Shown here: one piece after another, positions 25,225-32,007 of the stretch
Position numbering within the stretch: the first letter of the stretch is position 1
Layout of the letters: every line of letters begins with the position of its first letter
Source: Skermanella stibiiresistens SB22
GTDB taxonomy: Bacteria; Pseudomonadota; Alphaproteobacteria; Azospirillales; Azospirillaceae
Assembly (NCBI RefSeq): GCF_000576635.1
Contig: NZ_AVFL01000050.1
Coordinates: forward strand, 1-32,007
Direction of reading: 5' to 3'
DNA: 32,007 bases
Program-made: the position numbers and the translations under genes
The notes under the pieces: generated by a model
Databases searched by the model: none
Told to the model about the DNA's origin: nothing
Seen by the model: the letters and a program-made list of their open reading frames with translations, nothing else

Positions 25225-25970
25225 GGCTCGGGCACCGGCATTTGCGGGTTCAAGGAGAGGGCGACGCCCGGCATGCCGGCGCGTTTGTGGGCGATGCGGC
25301 GCTCCAGCACCAAGGCGGCCCGGGTCAGGGTCCAGCAGACCAGGAAATAAATGATCGCCAGCAGGAAGAAGACTTCGAAAGGCTTGGTCAGCAGTTGATT
25401 GTTGACTTGGTTGGCCGCGAAGGTGAGTTCCGGCACGTTGATGACATAGCCCAGCGTCGTTTCCTTGATGGCCGAGACGAACTGGCTGAGGATGCTGGGC
25501 ATCACGTTATAGAGCGCCTGGGGCAGGATGATGTGGATCATCGCGCCGAAATAGCCGTGGCCCAGCGCGCGGGCCGTTTCCACCTGTCCCCGGCCCAGCG
25601 CCACGATCCCTCCCCTGACCACCTCGCTCAGGAAAGCGCCCTCGTAGATCACCAGCGTGACGAGCATCGTGACGAAGCCCGGGACGTTCGCGCCGATCAG
25701 CAGCGGGACCATGAAATAGACCCACAGGATCAGCATCAGCAGCGGCACGCCCCGCGCCACATAGACCAACACCGTCGCCGGCCACAGCAGCAAGGGATTG
25801 GTCGAGAACCGCGCGAAGGCGATCAGCACGCTGAGCGGGAAGGCCAGCGCGATGCTCAGCACCGAGAGGATCAGCGTCGCCGCGAAGCCGCCCAGCGGGC
25901 CGTTGGGATACTGGCCGATCAGCAGGAGGAGCCAGTTTTCGCGGATGATGTCGACAAGGTCCAGCAGCAT
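25221..25970 (-). CDS. Polar amino-acid ABC transporter permease (second)
   Basis: This 249-aa inner-membrane permease has about five helices ([60 protein letters not shown]). The cytoplasmic EAA-type loop, [20 protein letters not shown], contacts the ATPase. It belongs to the HisM/GlnP-type family and pairs with the permease encoded just upstream to form the channel. It begins 3 nt after the stop of that permease and overlaps the ATPase start by 4 nt. The two permeases share a similar EAA loop but diverge elsewhere, so they form a heterodimer. Confidence 0.95.
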
Positions 25971-25973
25971 GGC

Positions 25974-26675
25974 TCAGCGTGCTCCCGCGATGGCCGCTTG
26001 ACGGCTCAAGACCGCGCCGACCGCCATGATGGCGAGCGAGCAGACCAGATAGGCGATGGTCGCGATCAGGTAGATTTCGAAGGTCTGGAAACTCTGGTTC
26101 TCGACCTCCTTCACCGCGTGAGTGAGTTCCGCGACGCCGATCGCCATGGCCAGACTGCTGTTCTTGAAAAGCGATACGCTGTGATTGATCAGCGATGGCA
26201 AGGCGTTGCGCAGCGCCTGCGGCATCAGCACGTGGCGCATGGTTCCGATGAAGCCATGGCCAAGGGCCCGCGCCGCCTCCGTCTGACCCGGCGGCACCGC
26301 GCGGAGGCCGGATCGGAGATCCTCGCTGAAATAGGCGGCTTGGCAGAGGCCGAGAGCGACGATCGCGAAGACGGCCTCGCCGTTGTTGTCCGTCAGGAAC
26401 ATTTGCAGGCCATCGGGCAGCAGGCTCGAAATCCCGAAATACCACAGCATCAGCTGAACGAGCGTCGGGACGTTGCGGTGATAGGCGACATAGGTGCCGA
26501 CCAGCCATTCCGTGACGCGGCCCGGCACCAGGCGGACGACGAGAAGCGTGATGGCCAATCCCATCGCGAGACACCAGGAACCGACCGCGACGACGAAGGT
26601 CATCACGAGACCTCCCAGCAGCATGGCGCGGAATTCCGGGTTGGTCAGGACCGCGACGAGATCGAAATCTTGCAT
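25974..26675 (-). CDS. Polar amino-acid ABC transporter permease (first)
   Basis: This 233-aa inner-membrane permease of the HisM/GlnP type is expected to pair with the following permease. Membrane helices include LLGGLVMTFVVAVGSWCLAM and VFAIVALGLCQAAYFSEDLR. The EAA loop is ARALGHGFIGTMRHVLMPQA. The start at 26675 (MQDFDLVAVLTNPEF) is chosen instead of an in-frame ATG 39 nt earlier, because that one lies inside the end of the SDR gene and would add a poorly conserved extension. It begins 8 nt after the SDR stop, so it is part of the same operon. Substrate unknown. Confidence 0.94.
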   Translation of the reverse strand: MQDFDLVAVLTNPEFRAMLLGGLVMTFVVAVGSWCLAMGLAITLLVVRLVPGRVTEWLVGTYVAYHRNVPTLVQLMLWYFGISSLLPDGLQMFLTDNNGEAVFAIVALGLCQAAYFSEDLRSGLRAVPPGQTEAARALGHGFIGTMRHVLMPQALRNALPSLINHSVSLFKNSSLAMAIGVAELTHAVKEVENQSFQTFEIYLIATIAYLVCSLAIMAVGAVLSRQAAIAGAR

Positions 26676-26683
26676 GACCGGCC

Positions 26684-27454
26684 TCAGGTGGACGGGGTGG
26701 GCTTGGCGCCCCATTCGGGCGCCCGCGCCGTCGACAAGCCACCGGGAACCTGCAAGGTCGGCGTGATCTCCATGTGGCCGATGTTGACCGCGACGGGGGC
26801 CGCGACCGCGAAGGCGATGGCCTCCGCGATGTCGTTGGCTTCCGGCAGTTCGAACCCGTCGAGGAAGCGCTCGCGGATCTCGGGGCTGTCGCCGTGGACA
26901 TGCGCGAAGATGTCGGTCGCGACCCGGCCCGGACAGATCTCCGTCACCCGCACGCGCCGGCTGAAGGCGTCGACGCGCAGTTGCCGGGACAGCATGCTGA
27001 CCGCCGCCTTGGTGGCATGGTAGGTGGAATTGCCGCCGAAGTTATAGGCGCCGGCGATCGACGAGATGTTGACGACGTGGCCCCGGTCGCGCGCCACCAT
27101 GCCCGGCACGATCAGACGGCAGAGATGGAGCACCGCGCGCAGGTTGACGTCGATCAGCAGGTCGATGTCGCCATCATCGGCGTTGAGGAAGGACTTCGGC
27201 CGGTCGACACCCGCGTTGTTGACCAGGATGTCGAACTCGACCTCCCCCGCCAGACGGGCGAGGGCCGCCGTGTCGGTGACGTCGATCGCGTGGGCGACGC
27301 ATCCGGTCCGCTCGGCCAGGTCGGCGAGGGCGGCGGCGCCGCGCGCCAGGGCGTGAACCTCCAGCCCCTCGCGGCGGAACCGTTCGACCACGGCCGCGCC
27401 AATCCCTGACGAGGCGCCTGTGACGAGGGCGGTCTTGTAATCGGAGAAAGGCAT
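26684..27454 (-). CDS. SDR-family oxidoreductase of the carboxylase/ABC operon
   Basis: This 256-aa classical SDR has cofactor motif TGASSGIG, NNAG, Ser in HVVNISSIAG, and Tyr-x3-Lys in STYHATKAA. It resembles the YdfG-type branch that oxidises 3-hydroxy acids and related hydroxyl compounds, judged only by overall motif style (PGRVATDIF). It sits between the pxpA-like gene (104-bp gap) and the ABC transporter genes (8-bp gap), so it probably acts on the transported compound before or after ring opening. The 104-bp gap (27455-27558) shows no strong promoter; a short inverted repeat TAAG/CTTA occurs in it. Confidence 0.92.
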   Translation of the reverse strand: MPFSDYKTALVTGASSGIGAAVVERFRREGLEVHALARGAAALADLAERTGCVAHAIDVTDTAALARLAGEVEFDILVNNAGVDRPKSFLNADDGDIDLLIDVNLRAVLHLCRLIVPGMVARDRGHVVNISSIAGAYNFGGNSTYHATKAAVSMLSRQLRVDAFSRRVRVTEICPGRVATDIFAHVHGDSPEIRERFLDGFELPEANDIAEAIAFAVAAPVAVNIGHMEITPTLQVPGGLSTARAPEWGAKPTPST

Positions 27455-27558
27455 GGGACACCCTGTTTTGATGAAGAAACGTTAACCGATGTCGTCGACC
27501 GGCCGCCAAGATGGATTGGCTTTGTGGAGATAAGGCCGTCTTATGGATAATCGGGCGG

Positions 27559-28341
27559 TCAGGTCGCCACTTGGAAGGCGGCCATCCGGGAGACGGGCAC
27601 CACCCGGCCATCGGCGGCCTCGATCTCCCGCCGGATGGCGCGCGCCAGCGACACGGCGCCGGGCGTGTCGCCATGGACCAGGATGCTGTCCGGGCGCATC
27701 GCCAGGGGTTGCCCGTCATGGGCCAGCACGATGCCTTCCCGGAGCAGGCGGCGAACCCGCTGGAGCACCATGGCCTCGTCATGGATCACGGCGCCCGGCA
27801 AGCCGCGCGGCACCAGCAGTCCCGCAGCGTCGCAGGCGCGATCCGCCAGGAACGTGGTCGCCACCCGGAGACCGTGACACGCGGCGGCGGTTTCGATCGC
27901 GTGGCTGGTCGATGAGACGATGATCAGATCCCGATCGAAACGCGCCACCGCCTCCACCAGCCGGTCGGCCAGGGCGTCATCGGCCGCCGTCATGTTCCCC
28001 AGCGCGCCGTGGAAGCTCATATGCGTCATGCGGTGGCCAACCGACCGGGCGATGCCGGCGAGCGCCCCCAGCTGGTATGTGACCATGGCGGCGATTTCGC
28101 CAGGGTCGATCCGCATGACCCGCCGGCCGAAACCCTGAAGGTCGGGGAAGCCGACATGGGCGCCGACATCTACACCCTTCGCCAGCGCCGATTCCACCGT
28201 CCGCTCCATGATCACCGGATCACCGGCGTGGAAGCCACAGGCGATGTTGGCCGATGACAGGACATCGAGCAGCGCCTCGTCGTCTCCCATGCGCCAGGGC
28301 CCGAAACCCTCGCCAAGGTCGGCGTTGAGATCGATCTCCAT
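27559..28341 (-). CDS. pxpA: PxpA / LamB-YcsF family protein (5-oxoprolinase subunit A-like)
   Basis: This 260-aa protein of the LamB/YcsF family has the conserved opening DLNADLGEGFGPW, then NIACGFHAGDP and GAHVGFPDLQGFGRR. In known PxpABC enzymes it works with PxpB and PxpC in ATP-dependent hydrolysis of 5-oxoproline to glutamate. Here the usually strongly conserved KPHGALYN block reads SFHGALGN, lacking the lysine and the tyrosine, so the substrate may differ. GAGGAG precedes the ATG by 7 nt. The larger open frame upstream is not part of the gene. The symbol follows family membership, not proven activity. Confidence 0.9.
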   Translation of the reverse strand: MEIDLNADLGEGFGPWRMGDDEALLDVLSSANIACGFHAGDPVIMERTVESALAKGVDVGAHVGFPDLQGFGRRVMRIDPGEIAAMVTYQLGALAGIARSVGHRMTHMSFHGALGNMTAADDALADRLVEAVARFDRDLIIVSSTSHAIETAAACHGLRVATTFLADRACDAAGLLVPRGLPGAVIHDEAMVLQRVRRLLREGIVLAHDGQPLAMRPDSILVHGDTPGAVSLARAIRREIEAADGRVVPVSRMAAFQVAT

Positions 28342-28352
28342 CGGCGGGCTCC

Positions 28353-28760
28353 TCAAGACTGGGATGAAAACTGGAACAGCGGGTCGCCGTACCCGACGAG
28401 CGCCCCATCGGCGGCCAGGATGGCGGAGATGACGCCAGGGCGCTGGGCTCGGACCGGGACCAGCAGGACGCCGACCCTCAGGAACCCCAGCAATCGTCCG
28501 GCCGCCACGCGCTCGTCCGGCTCGACCATGGGCGTTTCGCGGAGGGGATGAGCGTGGAGGAAGTGGCCGAAACCCGGCGACGGCAGGGTTTGCGCTTCGA
28601 TCCCGGCAGTCGGCTCGCGCGGCGGTTCGGTCCCGATGACGGGGTCGCCGCCGCGATGGAGCCGCAAGTATCCGGCCGGTCCCGTCAGTTCCAGGATGTC
28701 CAGGTCCGTCGCCGCGAACCAAGCCGCGATGTCGGCGACGTGATCGAGTGGCGACGTCAT
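28353..28760 (-). CDS. Biotin-carrier-like (lipoyl-fold) protein lacking the biotinyl lysine
   Basis: A 135-aa protein whose N-terminus resembles BCCP proteins (VADIAAWFAATDLDILELTG, YLRLHRGG). Its C-terminus follows the biotinyl/lipoyl fold (PDERVAAGRLLGFLRVGVLL, then VPVRAQRPGVISAILAADG and GYGDPLFQF). Where a true carrier has E-A-M-K-M/V, this reads LRVGVLLVPVRA, with no lysine in the region, so it cannot be biotinylated there. A genuine carrier is encoded at the start of the same operon (31759). It may be a structural or regulatory subunit of the carboxylase. Its start overlaps the pxpC stop (ATGA), and it ends 11 nt before pxpA, so it is fully embedded in the operon. Confidence 0.88.
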   Translation of the reverse strand: MTSPLDHVADIAAWFAATDLDILELTGPAGYLRLHRGGDPVIGTEPPREPTAGIEAQTLPSPGFGHFLHAHPLRETPMVEPDERVAAGRLLGFLRVGVLLVPVRAQRPGVISAILAADGALVGYGDPLFQFSSQS

Positions 28761-29749
28761 CGGGCGGTGCTCCGCGTGCGGTGAAGGTCGAGCAGGCGGC
28801 GCGCCTCGTCGAGCCAGCGCCGGTTCCCGTCGAGCGCCGCCAGGGCGTCGTCCCAGGCCGTCTCCACGAAGCGGACGGAGCCGCCGATCGGTGCTTGGCC
28901 GAGCCGCCACAGGTCGGCCTCGATCACGGTTCCAATCTTCGGGTAGCCGCCGGACGGCTGGGCGTCGCACATCTGGACGATCGGCTGACCGCCGGGGGGA
29001 ACCTGGATGACTCCCGGCACGATCCCATGGGATCGCATCTCCAACGGCGCCAGCGTTTCCAGGGCCGGTCCCGCCAACCGGAAGCCGTAGCGGTCGCTGT
29101 GCGGCGTCACCTTCCAGGGCTCGGACCAGAACGCGCGGTGGGAGGCAGGTTTGAAGCGGTCGTACTCGGCCGCCGGCAGGACGCGCACGGCGATGTGGCC
29201 ATCGACATCGAGCGGGAGTGCGATCACCGGGGGAACCACCCCGACCTCGGCCACGCCAGGAGCGCCGGAAGCGGGCGGCGCCGACCGCATCCTGTCGCCC
29301 CGCCGCAAGGCGCGGCCCTCGAACCCGCCGATCGCACCGCGCAGTTGGGTACTGCGCGATCCGAGGACGGCGGGGACATCGATCCCGCCCTCGACGCAGA
29401 GATAGGCCCGGGCGCCCCGCCAGCGGCCGGGTGCCGGAAGGCCAAGGCGCAGCACGGCGCCGGCCACCGCCCAGGCCGCCGACCATGGGGGCAGCGGATC
29501 GCCATCGAGCGTCGCGGAACAGTCGGCGCCGGTGATCGCGAAGGCGCCATCCGTCTCGAACCTGACCTCGAAGGGGAAGACCTGGGCCTCGATCGCGGCG
29601 GCTCCCTCCTCGTTGCCGAGCAGCAGGTTGCCGCAGGCGAGTGCCATCCCGTCCATCGCTCCCGCCGTGCCGACACCCCAACGCAGCGCGCCGGAGCGGC
29701 CAAGGTCCTGCACGGTCGCCAGCCCGCTTTCGGAGAGGATCTCGATCAT
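28757..29749 (-). CDS. pxpC: PxpC / KipA-like biotin-dependent carboxyltransferase-family protein
   Basis: This 330-aa protein has the family opening LATVQDLGRSGALRWGVGTA and GAMDGMALACGNLLLGNEEG. Later blocks include VEGGIDVPAVLGSRSTQLRG and VPPGGQPIVQMCDAQPSGGY. KipA/PxpC proteins carry the domain also found in urea amidolyase and related to allophanate-hydrolase subunit 2, and act with PxpB. Start ATG 29749 overlaps the pxpB stop, and its stop overlaps the next gene, both as ATGA, so expression is tightly coupled. Conserved blocks are intact. Its presence beside a biotin carboxylase and carrier is why it is often annotated as a carboxyltransferase; biotin dependence is not established by the sequence. 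Confidence 0.93.
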   Translation of the reverse strand: MIEILSESGLATVQDLGRSGALRWGVGTAGAMDGMALACGNLLLGNEEGAAAIEAQVFPFEVRFETDGAFAITGADCSATLDGDPLPPWSAAWAVAGAVLRLGLPAPGRWRGARAYLCVEGGIDVPAVLGSRSTQLRGAIGGFEGRALRRGDRMRSAPPASGAPGVAEVGVVPPVIALPLDVDGHIAVRVLPAAEYDRFKPASHRAFWSEPWKVTPHSDRYGFRLAGPALETLAPLEMRSHGIVPGVIQVPPGGQPIVQMCDAQPSGGYPKIGTVIEADLWRLGQAPIGGSVRFVETAWDDALAALDGNRRWLDEARRLLDLHRTRSTAR

Positions 29750-30405
29750 CGAAGCACTCCCGCGATCTTGAACACGATGCTGTCTCCCGGCTGGAGCAAG
29801 GCGGGTGGATCCCGGGTCGCGTCGAAGAAGCGCATGCAGGTGCTTCCGATCGTGTTCCAGCCGCTGGGCCCATCCGAGGCCGAGACACCCGTCTGCGCGC
29901 CGCCGATCGAGACGGAGCCGCCGGGCAGCCTGAGGACCGGCACCTTCCGCCGCGGCGTGGCGATGCGCGTGTCCATGCCGCCGAGATAGCAGTATCCCGG
30001 ATGGCTGCCGACCGCGTAGACCGGGTAGACGGGCGCGCTGTGGATCGCGGCGATCTCGTCCGGGGAGAGTTTGGTGTGTTCCACGACATCCGCCATGTGG
30101 GGGCCCCCGGCGCCGCCGTAGACGACCGGCAGTTCGAAGACGCGGCCGTCCAGCGGCAACGGCGCCGCCTCCCGCCAGGCCGCGACGAGACGCGTCTCCA
30201 GCGCCGTGATCCGGTCCGGCGGCTTGCCGAAGCTGAGCAGGAGGTTGTTGACGCCCGGCACCGCCTCGCGCACCTCCGGCCAGGTTTCGGCCTCGCGCGC
30301 CAGCGACCAGATGCGGCGTTGCGTCGGCAGGTCGGTTTCGCCCGGCGCCTCGAACAGGAGCGCGCTGGTACCGAGGCGGCTGACGTGGGGGTCGCCGGCG
30401 TTCAA
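29746..30405 (-). CDS. pxpB: PxpB / KipI-like allophanate hydrolase subunit 1 family protein
   Basis: This 219-aa protein of the KipI/PxpB family has the N-terminal region [20 protein letters not shown], a central [12 protein letters not shown], then [20 protein letters not shown]. The signature region is [20 protein letters not shown], followed by [20 protein letters not shown]. In typical PxpB proteins this block reads like GF-x-PGF-x-YLGG; here it is [11 protein letters not shown], a variant next to the presumed active groove. Its start overlaps the biotin carboxylase stop and its end overlaps pxpC. It should form a complex with PxpC, with PxpA supplying the third subunit. Confidence 0.93.
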   Translation of the reverse strand: MNAGDPHVSRLGTSALLFEAPGETDLPTQRRIWSLAREAETWPEVREAVPGVNNLLLSFGKPPDRITALETRLVAAWREAAPLPLDGRVFELPVVYGGAGGPHMADVVEHTKLSPDEIAAIHSAPVYPVYAVGSHPGYCYLGGMDTRIATPRRKVPVLRLPGGSVSIGGAQTGVSASDGPSGWNTIGSTCMRFFDATRDPPALLQPGDSIVFKIAGVLR

Positions 30406-31754
30406 GCTGGGTCTCCGCTGGACAGGATGGTTTCCAGGTAATGGATATCGACGGGGCCAGCCGAGAAACGCTCGTCCGAGACGATGCGGCGATGCAGGGA
30501 CAGGTTGGTCGCGATACCCTCCACCCGCATCTCGGCAAGCGCCACGCGCAGACGCGCCAGGGCCTCTCGGCGCGTCGCGCCCTGCACGATCAGCTTGCCA
30601 ATGAGCGAGTCGTAGTACGGCGGCACGACGGTTCCGGACGCCATGTGGCTATCGACGCGCACGCCGGGGCCGCCGGGGATCTCCCAGCGGGTGACGCGGC
30701 CGGGCGACGGGGCGAAGGTTTCCGGGTCCTCGGCGTTGATCCGGCATTCGAACGCGTGGCCACGGCAGGCGATGTCCGCCTGGGACAGGGCGAGCGGTTC
30801 GCCCTGGGCGACCCGGATCCCCTCCGCGACGATGTCGATGCCGGTCGTCATCTCGGTGACCGGATGCTCGACCTGGACGCGGGTGTTCATCTCGATGAAG
30901 GAGAAGACGCCGTCCTCGACCAGGAACTCGAAGGTGCCGACCCCTCGGTAGCCGATCCGCCGGCACGCCTCGGCGCAGCGGGCGCCGACATCGGCCACCA
31001 AACAGTCCGGCAGATCCGGGGCGGGCGCCTCCTCCAGCACCTTCTGATGACGGCGCTGGAGCGAGCAGTCGCGGCTGCCAAGCCATAGCGCGGTGCCTTG
31101 GCCGTCCGCGATGACCTGGATCTCGACATGGCGAGGATGTTCGAGGAATTTCTCGGCGTAGATCGCGGCGTTGCCGAAGGCGCGGCGCGCCTCCTCGCGG
31201 GTCAGCGCCAGCGCGTCGGCGAGACCGTCCTCGTGGGTGACGATCCGCATGCCGCGTCCGCCGCCACCGCCCGCCGCCTTGAGGATGACCGGGTATCCGA
31301 TCTCCGCCGCGATCCCTTGGACGGCCCCGGGATCGTCGGGAAGCGCCCCATCGGGTCCCGGCACACAGGGAACGCCCGCCTCTCGCATGGCGCGCTTGGC
31401 GGCGACCTTGTCGCCCATGGTCCGGATGCAGGCGGCGCTCGGTCCGATGAAGGTGAGGCCCGCCCGTTCGACACGGTCGGCGAAATCAGCATTCTCCGAC
31501 AGGAACCCATATCCTGGATGGATCGCCTCCGCTCCCGTCGCCTTCGCGGCCAGCAGGATCGCGGAGGCGTCGAGATAACTCCTGGCCGCCGGCGCCGGTC
31601 CGACGCAGAGGGCGACATCGGCCTCGCGGACGTGGATGGCGTCCCGGTCGGCTTCGGAATGGATGGCGACCGTGCGGAGACCGAGGGTCCGGCAGGCGCG
31701 CTGGATGCGGAGCGCGATCTCCCCGCGGTTGGCGATCAGGACCGTTTTGAACAT
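30402..31754 (-). CDS. accC: Biotin carboxylase (AccC-like)
   Basis: This 450-aa ATP-grasp enzyme carboxylates biotin on its carrier. It starts [20 protein letters not shown], has the glycine-rich ATP loop [12 protein letters not shown], and the active-site segment [20 protein letters not shown]. The length matches AccC. It is likely a second, pathway-specific biotin carboxylase rather than the housekeeping one, because it sits between a carrier gene (4-nt gap) and pxpB (ATGA overlap) instead of beside accB alone. It would provide carboxybiotin to the pxpBC-type proteins or to an unidentified carboxyltransferase. Confidence 0.94.
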   Translation of the reverse strand: MFKTVLIANRGEIALRIQRACRTLGLRTVAIHSEADRDAIHVREADVALCVGPAPAARSYLDASAILLAAKATGAEAIHPGYGFLSENADFADRVERAGLTFIGPSAACIRTMGDKVAAKRAMREAGVPCVPGPDGALPDDPGAVQGIAAEIGYPVILKAAGGGGGRGMRIVTHEDGLADALALTREEARRAFGNAAIYAEKFLEHPRHVEIQVIADGQGTALWLGSRDCSLQRRHQKVLEEAPAPDLPDCLVADVGARCAEACRRIGYRGVGTFEFLVEDGVFSFIEMNTRVQVEHPVTEMTTGIDIVAEGIRVAQGEPLALSQADIACRGHAFECRINAEDPETFAPSPGRVTRWEIPGGPGVRVDSHMASGTVVPPYYDSLIGKLIVQGATRREALARLRVALAEMRVEGIATNLSLHRRIVSDERFSAGPVDIHYLETILSSGDPA

Positions 31755-31758
31755 CGGA

Positions 31759-32007
31759 TCACGCGACCCGCAGGATCGGCTGGCCGGCGTCGACGTCGTC
31801 GCCCGAGGTGACGAGCAGGGCCTCGACGGTCCCAGCGCGCTCGGCCTTGACCTCGTTGAAGACCTTCATGGCCTCGATGACGCAGAGGGTGGCGCCAACC
31901 TCCACCACTTGGCCGACCGTGACGAAGTCGGCTTCGCCGGGCGACGGGGAGAAATAGAGGGTCCCCGCCAAGGGCGATCTGATCTCCGGGTCCTCGCGCC
32001 GCGGCGC
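31759..32007 (-). CDS. accB: Biotin carboxyl carrier protein, partial at window edge
   Basis: The 3' end of a carrier gene is present; the 5' end lies beyond 32007. The visible frame covers 82 residues and runs to the window edge without a stop ([20 protein letters not shown]). The biotinyl site is intact: [20 protein letters not shown], with the target lysine in E-A-M-K. This is the functional carrier for the AccC-like enzyme that follows after 4 nt. A TTG at 31969-31971 could be mistaken for a start but is internal. Confidence 0.93.
   Translation of the reverse strand, partial: APRREDPEIRSPLAGTLYFSPSPGEADFVTVGQVVEVGATLCVIEAMKVFNEVKAERAGTVEALLVTSGDDVDAGQPILRVA

Noticed and set aside
25242-27023. 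593-codon plus-strand open frame opposite the ABC permeases and SDR
   Set aside because: Antisense shadow rich in Gln, Arg, Asp and His without hydrophobic core pattern; the minus-strand genes are clear.

Overview
The window looks like high-G+C alphaproteobacterial DNA, most likely from the Rhodospirillales/Azospirillaceae. The family-level guess rests on overall protein character, insertion-sequence types and the nitrate-assimilation layout; no marker gene or rRNA is present to confirm it. No tRNA, rRNA or CRISPR array was recognised.

Region 1 (1-10308) is an assimilatory nitrate reduction locus. A minus-strand operon reads narK-type transporter, nasA, a small unknown protein, nirB, nirD, with very short gaps, and is preceded by a near-consensus sigma-54 promoter at 6904-6920. 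Divergent on the plus strand are a YbiB/TrpD2-like glycosyltransferase-fold gene, whose 3' end is frameshifted, and a fused PP2C phosphatase-Ser/Thr kinase with a C-terminal membrane anchor. A short coding-like stretch and a 15-bp hairpin lie between the two arms.

Region 2 (10309-19800) is an accessory, decaying stretch. It holds two IS5-type transposase 5' ends in inverted orientation around a 152-bp element with 13-bp terminal inverted repeats; an intact methyl-accepting chemotaxis protein; an 863-bp IS5-family element with a TTA target duplication; a LysR regulator and a 3-hydroxyisobutyrate-dehydrogenase-like gene, both broken by frameshifts; two intact SDR genes; a remnant of a third SDR C-terminus; and an IS5-type element abutting a truncated IS6-family transposase.

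Region 3 (19800-23500) is a small island between insertion sequences. It encodes a PEP-CTERM/exosortase-associated type acyltransferase (autoinducer-synthase fold) and, downstream on the same strand, a metallophosphoesterase-like protein whose metal-binding motifs are largely altered. About 900 bp of partly AT-rich DNA and an apparently complete IS6-family element follow.

Region 4 (23574-32007) is one long minus-strand operon that continues past the window edge: biotin carboxyl carrier (partial), biotin carboxylase, PxpB/KipI-like, PxpC/KipA-like, a carrier-like protein lacking the biotinyl lysine, PxpA/LamB-YcsF-like, an SDR, and a complete polar amino-acid ABC transporter (two permeases, ATPase, binding protein). 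Four junctions use ATGA overlaps. It reads as an uptake and ATP/biotin-dependent ring-opening or amide-cleaving catabolic unit. 5-oxoproline is the default substrate, but altered motifs in PxpA and PxpB leave room for another.
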